A stretch of DNA of 12,602 bases from Spirochaeta sp. (GTDB lineage Bacteria > Spirochaetota > Spirochaetia > DSM-2461), in NCBI GenBank assembly GCA_030635565.1, contig DAOVYP010000027.1, forward strand, positions 1 through 12,602. Direction: 5' to 3'. The translations under genes and the position numbers were made by a program. Below, piece after piece: positions 7,214 to 12,602 of the stretch; the stretch's first letter is position 1; every line of letters begins with the position of its first letter. The notes under the pieces are model-generated. The model worked only from the letters and a program-made list of their open reading frames with translations. It did no database searches and had not been told where the DNA came from.

Positions 7214-7279
7214 GTGGTTACGTTAAAAGATATTTTTTTCAGGATTAATTACATTATGCAATATAAACACTATGAGTGA
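7214..7279 (+). CDS. Possible leader ORF coupled to the MFS gene
   Basis: A GTG start at 7214, preceded by AGGAGA (7205-7210), opens a 21-codon frame (MVTLKDIFFRINYIMQYKHYE). Its TGA (7277-7279) lies three bases past the ATG (7272-7274) of the next gene in another frame. The next gene has no Shine-Dalgarno sequence of its own, so ribosomes ending here could restart there. The frame is short and sits in AT-rich DNA, so chance is a real alternative. There is no run of one amino acid codon that would suggest attenuation. Confidence 0.3.
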   Translation: MVTLKDIFFRINYIMQYKHYE

Positions 7280-9473
7280 TAAAACAGCCGGGAAACGCAC
7301 CAAATACCTCTCACGCTCTGAACGACGGATCGGCGGTCGTCTTTTTTTAAGATTCTCAGGCTTCAACGGCCTGGGTATTTCGTTTCTGGGAGATGCAACG
7401 GTCACACTGCTCGCCATTTATTTCGGCGCCGGTAATATGGAACTGGGACTCATTTCCGCCATGCTTCATATCTCAGGCATCGCATTGCTCATCGTACCCA
7501 GGATATTCAAGGGACGGAATGTGGTAACCGTCGGTTTCTGGGCCTGGATGATCCGGGGATTGGTTTGCCTGCCTTACTCCCTGCTGTTGTTTATGCAGGG
7601 CAAGGCCGCTGTGGCACTGATAATGACTCTGTACGCCCTGTTCTGCCTCTCCAGGACCGCCGGGGTTGCCATGGTAACCACTATTCAGAAGCGGTTGATG
7701 GTGAGCCGCACCCAGAGCGATCTGATTTTCCGGACCGCTACTTCCTACCAGGGAAATCAAATTCTATCCCGATTCATCAGTTACATCATTTTATCTCTGA
7801 AGCAGATCACCGAGTTGACCGGACTCATCATACTTCCCGTCATCGGGGTGATATTCAACACGGCCGCGGCATTAACCCTCAAGCGGATTCCCAATAGGAC
7901 CAAGGTGGATTACAAACCGGGTGAAAACCTTCTCATTATTCTCCATCAGTTCCTGAGAGCCCCTCAATCCCGGCGTATTCTCTTCCTCCGGTGGATATCC
8001 CTGGCCCAACTGATCATGTTCGGCATGGCCGTTCCCTTCCTGAAGCGCTCTGTGGGAATCGATACCGCCAGGATATTCCTCTTCACCATCGCGATCAGCC
8101 TGGGTGCATTTCTCTCCAGTTTGAGCCTCAGGCCCATCGCCGCCAGGGCCGGCAGCCGGCCTCTGTTGTTTTTCACCGCCATTCCGGGGACTCTCTTCTT
8201 CCTGTTCTGGACCTTCATTCCGAATCACTACCACCTGGCGGTATACGCCATCGTCGGATTCACCACGATGTATTTCCTGAACGCCTCAAACCTGGCGGTG
8301 AACCGGCTGCTGGTCAGCATCACCCCGGACGACGGCGCCGTCGGCTTCAATTCCATGGAAACCTTTGTCACTTCCATCCTGGCCATCATACTCGGATTCA
8401 GCGCCGGATACCTGGCGGACATCTCCCATATTCTCTCAAGCATCCTGCCTATCAACGACTTCGGGCTGGTATTCCTTCCTGCGGCCATCGGATCCTTCCT
8501 GCAGGTACTGCTGACCTTTAAAATCAAAGAACCGGGAAGTATGGGGCTGGCCGAATCGGCCCGGATTATCACCAATATCGAAAATCTTCGAACCTGGCAG
8601 ACTGTAGCCAATCTGGAAACCACGGCAAACCCGGTAAAGCGGAAGACTTTGATCCAATCAATGGGCCACAGCAGGGCGCCGGTAGCATCATCCGAGATCG
8701 GTAAAATTCTCGCTGAGCCCCTCTCCCATGAGAAGGGAGAACTCATCGAAGCCCTGTTCCATACCAGGCGTCCCGAACTGGCCGATTTTCTCTACGGGGA
8801 AGCCGCCGATCCGGCTTCCTTTCACCGGAACAAGGCCATTTTCGCCCTTGGGGCTTATCCGGGAAAAGAAACGGAACGGATTCTTGAATCACTTCTGAGC
8901 AACGACGATCCAGCCGTCAGGGCTGCCGCCTCTAAGAGCCTGGGGCGCATCGGATCCCGAGGTCATCTGAAAAATATCAGAAACATGTGGCTGCAGTCAA
9001 AGAACCTTCATGAACGTCTGGACTACATGATTGCGATGTCGCACATGGATCCTGAACGTCTTTATCTCGACGATGTATTTTCCCCGGGAATCGTCGCCTC
9101 GGGTGAGAAATCCGAACGGACGCTCTTCACACTCATATCCCGGCAATTCGGCATGAGTCCTCCCCTGGGGGTGATTTACAGGGAAGAGGCCACCCGTTAC
9201 GGCAGGGGACTTGAACTGCTGTTGGAAGAGTCCCGGGATACGAGTTTTCTGTTGGAACAGAGCCACACGCTTGAAGACCTTTGGGAACAGACAGTTTACG
9301 AGAGGATCTGGGAGCTATGTCACTCGGCATTGACGGATGCCGATCCACCTGGGGAGTTGGTATCCATCACCCGGGCGCTGCTGCAGTTTCCCGAAGAGGC
9401 TGCAGATTCGGCCAATGCCCTTGCAGCGCTGTATTTCACATACCAGATACTCACCGCCGAGGGAGAATCATGA
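7272..9473 (+). CDS. MFS-like membrane protein with HEAT-like C-terminal domain
   Basis: A 733-residue protein in two halves. Residues about 30-420 hold some 11-12 hydrophobic helices arranged like a major facilitator transporter. The loop near 288-298 (RPIAARAGSRPLL) resembles the MFS motif A between helices 8 and 9; the equivalent first-half loop (VPRIFKGRN, about 75-83) is degenerate. Residues about 430-733 are soluble and helical. A stretch at about 515-565 (NKAIFALGAYPGKETERILESL, then DDPAVRAAASKSLGRIGS) fits a HEAT/PBS-lyase-type repeat, which usually binds proteins. No substrate can be named. The ATG at 7272 has no ribosome site, but no better in-frame start exists upstream before a stop at 7224. 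It ends in an ATGA overlap with the kinase gene, so the two products are probably made together. It may act as a transporter or as a membrane sensor that feeds the kinase; this is inference. Confidence 0.85.
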   Translation: MSDKTAGKRTKYLSRSERRIGGRLFLRFSGFNGLGISFLGDATVTLLAIYFGAGNMELGLISAMLHISGIALLIVPRIFKGRNVVTVGFWAWMIRGLVCLPYSLLLFMQGKAAVALIMTLYALFCLSRTAGVAMVTTIQKRLMVSRTQSDLIFRTATSYQGNQILSRFISYIILSLKQITELTGLIILPVIGVIFNTAAALTLKRIPNRTKVDYKPGENLLIILHQFLRAPQSRRILFLRWISLAQLIMFGMAVPFLKRSVGIDTARIFLFTIAISLGAFLSSLSLRPIAARAGSRPLLFFTAIPGTLFFLFWTFIPNHYHLAVYAIVGFTTMYFLNASNLAVNRLLVSITPDDGAVGFNSMETFVTSILAIILGFSAGYLADISHILSSILPINDFGLVFLPAAIGSFLQVLLTFKIKEPGSMGLAESARIITNIENLRTWQTVANLETTANPVKRKTLIQSMGHSRAPVASSEIGKILAEPLSHEKGELIEALFHTRRPELADFLYGEAADPASFHRNKAIFALGAYPGKETERILESLLSNDDPAVRAAASKSLGRIGSRGHLKNIRNMWLQSKNLHERLDYMIAMSHMDPERLYLDDVFSPGIVASGEKSERTLFTLISRQFGMSPPLGVIYREEATRYGRGLELLLEESRDTSFLLEQSHTLEDLWEQTVYERIWELCHSALTDADPPGELVSITRALLQFPEEAADSANALAALYFTYQILTAEGES

Positions 9474-11098
9474 CGAAGATCCCTGAGAATCTGTTTCGAG
9501 ATCTGGCCGATGATCTGGAAATGGCGATTTTCCTTACCGACGATGAAGGTATTGTCCATCACCTGAATGAACGGGCTTCATCCATGATCCGACTTACCAG
9601 ACTGACCGCCGTAGGCCGTTCACTTGAACACCTTCTGCCCCTTGATATCGCCGGGTTTCTGGTTGATGAAAGCCGGGAAGCCCTGGCTACCGGCCGAATC
9701 CGGCATATGATGAAAAAAACCCTCATCCTGCCTGGTTGGGGCATACGTTATTACGATATCCGGGTTATCCCTTACCGAAGCCCCGAAGGCGGATCCTGGA
9801 TCGCCCATCTGCTCTTGGACATCACGAACCGGGAACGCAGGGATATGGCCAGTGAAAAGGCCCGGGAAAATGCCGAGGCTGAAGCCAGGGCCAGGCGGGC
9901 ATTTCTGGCCAGGATGAGCCATGAAATCCGCACCCCCATGAACGGTATCATGGGTATGACCGATCTGGCGCTTCAATCCGATCCACCGGAGGAAATCGGC
10001 GAGTATCTGGGGGTAATAAAGAGTGCCGCCGAATCTCTTCTGGGTATCATCAACGATGTCCTTGATTTCGCCAAAGTGGAATCCGGTAAAATGGAGCTGG
10101 AGCAACAACCCCTGCGGATTTTCTCCCTTCTGGATGAAACCCTGGCCCTGATGCGTCCGGCAGCGGATGATAAGGGTGTTGATCTGAAAGGCGAAGTTGA
10201 TTCCGCCATTCCCGAGCTCCTCATCGGGGATTCCACCCGGATCAGGCAGATCCTCACCAATCTCATCGGGAATGCCGTCAAATTCACCGATTCCGGCGAA
10301 GTAACCGTCAGGATCGAACCGGGCCCGAAGCTGCAGGGCGCATCGGACGATGAAATCACAATAGTCGGGTCTATCAGCGACACCGGTATCGGGATCGTTC
10401 CGGAAAAACTGGAATCACTCTTTGACGCCTTCACTCAAAACGACTCATCAATCAGCAGAGAATACGGCGGAACGGGGCTGGGCCTGGCCATCTGCCGCAC
10501 TCTGGCCCGGCTCATGGGAGGAGACGTCGAGGCCGAAAGTTCTCCGGATCAGGGTTCGGTGTTCCGGTTCCATATCCGCCTGAAAAAGGCCGATAACCCG
10601 GCAATTACCGGTAATCCGGAATCAGGAGCATCATCCGATTCCTGGACTCAGAGAAACGGGAACGGCTCCGTCAATGTTCCCCATTGGGACGGTATCACCG
10701 TACTCCTGGCAGAAGACAACAGGGTGAACAGGCTGGTTGCAGAGAACCTCTGCAGTCGGGCCGGTCTTAAAGTGATATCCTGCCCCGACGGTGTCAAGGC
10801 AGTTATGGAATGGAAAAAACATCGGCCGGATTTGATTCTCATGGACCTTCAGATGCCGAATATGGATGGGATTGAGGCCACTCGGAAAATTCGGGAGGCT
10901 GAATCCTCGGGTCTTCCGGGAAACCCGGGGAATCCGGAGAATGTTCCCATCATTGCCCTGACGGCCCACATCCTGGAAGAGGAAAGAAATGCCGCCGCGG
11001 AAGCCGGTATGGACGGCTGGGTGGGTAAACCCGTAAAACCTGCTGAACTCTACGCGGAGCTTGAACGACTCCTGCCTCCCGTGGTATCTGGGGAGTAA
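9470..11098 (+). CDS. Soluble PAS hybrid histidine kinase
   Basis: A 542-residue cytoplasmic signalling kinase with no membrane segment. Order: PAS sensor about 9-122; short coiled linker 125-145; HisKA domain with phospho-accepting His151 (FLARMSHEIRTPMNGI); HATPase domain with N-box Asn264 and Asn268, G1 box DTGIGI (from Asp304) and G2 box GGTGLGL (333-339); variable linker about 380-405; receiver domain with acidic pair Glu415/Asp416, phospho-accepting Asp459 (LMDLQMPNMDG), Thr498 and Lys520. All catalytic residues I can check are present. There is no Hpt or output domain, so a separate phosphotransfer protein or regulator must lie elsewhere. An in-frame ATG exists at 9281, but 9470 is preferred: GAGGGAG lies just upstream, the PAS domain begins right after it, and the extra 63 residues would overlap the previous gene with no family likeness. 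Confidence 0.93.
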   Translation: MTKIPENLFRDLADDLEMAIFLTDDEGIVHHLNERASSMIRLTRLTAVGRSLEHLLPLDIAGFLVDESREALATGRIRHMMKKTLILPGWGIRYYDIRVIPYRSPEGGSWIAHLLLDITNRERRDMASEKARENAEAEARARRAFLARMSHEIRTPMNGIMGMTDLALQSDPPEEIGEYLGVIKSAAESLLGIINDVLDFAKVESGKMELEQQPLRIFSLLDETLALMRPAADDKGVDLKGEVDSAIPELLIGDSTRIRQILTNLIGNAVKFTDSGEVTVRIEPGPKLQGASDDEITIVGSISDTGIGIVPEKLESLFDAFTQNDSSISREYGGTGLGLAICRTLARLMGGDVEAESSPDQGSVFRFHIRLKKADNPAITGNPESGASSDSWTQRNGNGSVNVPHWDGITVLLAEDNRVNRLVAENLCSRAGLKVISCPDGVKAVMEWKKHRPDLILMDLQMPNMDGIEATRKIREAESSGLPGNPGNPENVPIIALTAHILEEERNAAAEAGMDGWVGKPVKPAELYAELERLLPPVVSGE

Positions 11099-11110
11099 CA
11101 AGGAATCCTG

Positions 11111-12166
11111 ATGAAACTCAAAGCCAATATCGCCTCAATGGAGGCTTATGTCCCGGGTAAGACCATCCCCGGTGCCGTCAAGCTCTCTTCCAACGAGAAT
11201 CCCCTGGGGCCGTCACCGAAAGCGGTGAAGGCCATCAGGGAGGCTCTGGCTGGGATTCATCGGTATCCCGACGGTGCCTCGACAACCCTGAAGACCAGCC
11301 TGTCCAGATTATGGGATGTACCGGCGGAGGGCATTCTGGTGGCCAACGGCAGCGACGAGGTATTCACCCTTCTGGCCGCCGCCTGGATCGGACCGGGAGA
11401 GAATGCTGCAGGCACCAGGGAAACCTTCAGCCAGTACCGCTACGCCGTCCGTCTTTTCGGCGCCGGGATGCACGAAATTTCCCTGAAAGACGGATCCTAC
11501 GACCTGAACGGAATGCTCGATATCATCGACAGGGATACCAGGATGGTATTTCTCTGCAATCCCAATAACCCCACCGGCACTTATCGGACCCACAGGCAAA
11601 TCGCGGATTTTCTCGACAGGGTTCCCCCGGATGTCATTGTCGTCCTGGATGAGGCCTATGCGGATTTCGCCGATGAAGCGGATTTCCCCGATTCCCGTGC
11701 TCTTCTTAATCAGTATCCGAACCTCGTAGTGGCTCGGACATTTTCCAAACTCTATGGCCTGGCCGGACTTCGAGTCGGTTATGCAATCGGAAATCCTGAA
11801 TTGATCTCGGGAACCGACCGCGCATCGATGCCCTTCAATGTGAACAATCTGGCCCAGGCGGCGGCCCTGGCGGCCCTGGAAGACAACGAACACCGCGAGG
11901 CGACACTGAAACTGGTACAAACGGAAAAGGCCTTCTTCAGTACCGAGCTCACCAGCCGAGGCATCTTTCACTACCCCACCCAGGCCAATTTCGTCTGTTT
12001 CCGCCTGGATACGGAAATCGCCGACCTCTGGGAGACCATCGCCGGCAGAGGCATCGCCATCAGGGATCTCAAGTCATTCGGTCTGCCCCGGATGGCCCGC
12101 TACACCTTCGGAACCCGGAAGAACAACCGGCGTCTCCTGGAAATTCTCGACGAGGTAAATACCTGA
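11111..12166 (+). CDS. hisC: Histidinol-phosphate aminotransferase family enzyme
   Basis: A fold-type I PLP aminotransferase of 351 residues, the normal HisC size. HisC converts imidazole-acetol phosphate and glutamate to histidinol phosphate and 2-oxoglutarate in histidine synthesis. Visible marks: SSNENPLGPSP (26-36), PLP-contacting NPNNPTG (150-156), Asp180 and Tyr183 in LDEAYADF, the Schiff-base lysine Lys213 (TFSKLYGLAGLRVGY), phosphate-binding Arg221 and the C-terminal substrate-carboxylate Arg330 before the YTFGT segment. AAGGA lies 6 nt before the ATG. It is 12 bp from the kinase gene and overlaps the next gene by one base, so it is in the same operon. No other his gene is in view, and this family also includes aromatic-amino-acid aminotransferases, so the exact substrate is less certain than the fold. 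Confidence 0.88.
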   Translation: MKLKANIASMEAYVPGKTIPGAVKLSSNENPLGPSPKAVKAIREALAGIHRYPDGASTTLKTSLSRLWDVPAEGILVANGSDEVFTLLAAAWIGPGENAAGTRETFSQYRYAVRLFGAGMHEISLKDGSYDLNGMLDIIDRDTRMVFLCNPNNPTGTYRTHRQIADFLDRVPPDVIVVLDEAYADFADEADFPDSRALLNQYPNLVVARTFSKLYGLAGLRVGYAIGNPELISGTDRASMPFNVNNLAQAAALAALEDNEHREATLKLVQTEKAFFSTELTSRGIFHYPTQANFVCFRLDTEIADLWETIAGRGIAIRDLKSFGLPRMARYTFGTRKNNRRLLEILDEVNT

Positions 12167-12602
12167 TGATTCCCTACAGCCTCTACATCATCCTCGCCGC
12201 CGTTATACCCTGCGTTTTCTTCATCTGGCTCCTGGATCATTTCGACCGTTTCAAAAAAGAACCGCGTATTCTTATCTTCAAGCTTTTCGCGGCAGGGCTG
12301 GTTACACCCCTGGCGGCAATGCTCCTTGAGTTGGTGATGATTCCCGTATGCACTGTACTGCCCGCCGGATTGATAATTCCGGCCCAGGCATTTATCGGAA
12401 TAGCCGTAGTTGAAGAGGGTGTGAAACTCGCGGCCCTGGTGTTGATTGTCCGGAGGCGGAAGGAGTTCGACGAAATCCTCGACGGTGCCGTCTATGCCGT
12501 ATCCGTCGCCATGGGCTTTGCCCTGCTGGAAAATATCATGTACGTTTTCGGCTCTGATGCTCCCATGTCGGTGGCTCTGATCCGGGGTTTCGCCGCCGTC
12601 CC
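12166..12602 (+). CDS. PrsW-family intramembrane protease (3' end outside window)
   Basis: The first 145 residues of a polytopic membrane protein, cut off at the window edge. Hydrophobic helices lie at about 5-23, 36-60, 66-82, 86-95 and 108-128. The motifs match the PrsW family, whose B. subtilis member cleaves an anti-sigma factor within the membrane: EEGVKL (Glu83, Glu84, Lys87), DGAVYA (from Asp106) and GFALLENIMY (Glu122, Asn123). The later histidine-containing part is beyond the window, so activity cannot be judged. The ATG overlaps the hisC stop (TGATG), with GAGG about 10 nt upstream, so translation is probably coupled. No anti-sigma-factor gene is visible here. The target is unknown. 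Confidence 0.88.
   Translation, partial: MIPYSLYIILAAVIPCVFFIWLLDHFDRFKKEPRILIFKLFAAGLVTPLAAMLLELVMIPVCTVLPAGLIIPAQAFIGIAVVEEGVKLAALVLIVRRRKEFDEILDGAVYAVSVAMGFALLENIMYVFGSDAPMSVALIRGFAAV

Noticed and set aside
6797..7271. Integron attC site or CRISPR array in the hairpin region
   Set aside because: No GTTRRRY/RYYYAAC core pair was found, and there are no regularly spaced identical repeats with unique spacers.
9281..9469. In-frame upstream start for the histidine kinase
   Set aside because: It would overlap the MFS-HEAT gene by almost 200 bp, adds no recognisable sequence, and the ATG at 9470 has a good GAGGGAG site.

Overview
The window looks like ordinary-density chromosome of a free-living, moderately GC-rich bacterium. 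A free-living spirochaete (Spirochaetota) is my best guess from the mix of a class IIIb cyclase with a sensory module, a DUF3783-type protein, a long membrane-anchored coiled-coil protein and a PrsW-type protein. No rRNA, tRNA or lineage marker is present, so this is inference. There are eight protein genes, one cut off at the right edge. I see no insertion sequence, CRISPR array, tRNA or prophage gene.

Left part (1-3650): a terminator-like palindrome lies at 45-84. It is followed by a leftward gene for a single-pass, largely coiled-coil membrane protein of unknown function (143-1894). Only 36 bp away, and divergent from it, is a gene for a two-pass membrane adenylate cyclase of class IIIb with HAMP and catalytic domains (1931-3637). 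The cyclase converges on clpB with a 15-bp gap.

Middle part (3653-7271): clpB runs leftward. Its start is better placed at 6244 than at the upstream in-frame ATG, because a GGAGG ribosome site precedes 6244. A small DUF3783-like gene (6359-6796) diverges from it and has a promoter so close to its ATG that its mRNA may be leaderless. A 475-bp gene-poor stretch (6797-7271) follows. It holds five hairpins: three with long arms and no U-tract, one with a clear U-tract on the minus strand, and one GC-rich. It ends in a possible 21-codon leader ORF overlapping the next start codon.

Right part (7272-12602): a tightly packed rightward operon. A membrane protein with an MFS-like N-terminal half and a C-terminal domain that includes a HEAT-like segment overlaps by ATGA with a soluble PAS hybrid histidine kinase. 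After 12 nt comes a HisC-type aminotransferase, and the next gene, a PrsW-type membrane protease homologue, overlaps hisC by one base and runs off the window. The coupling suggests that the transporter-like protein and the kinase are made together and may signal together. hisC and prsW look like co-transcribed neighbours with no obvious shared job.

The most unusual items are the MFS-HEAT/hybrid-kinase pair, the structured intergenic region 6861-7178 with an orphan minus-strand terminator, and the possible leader ORF at 7214-7279.
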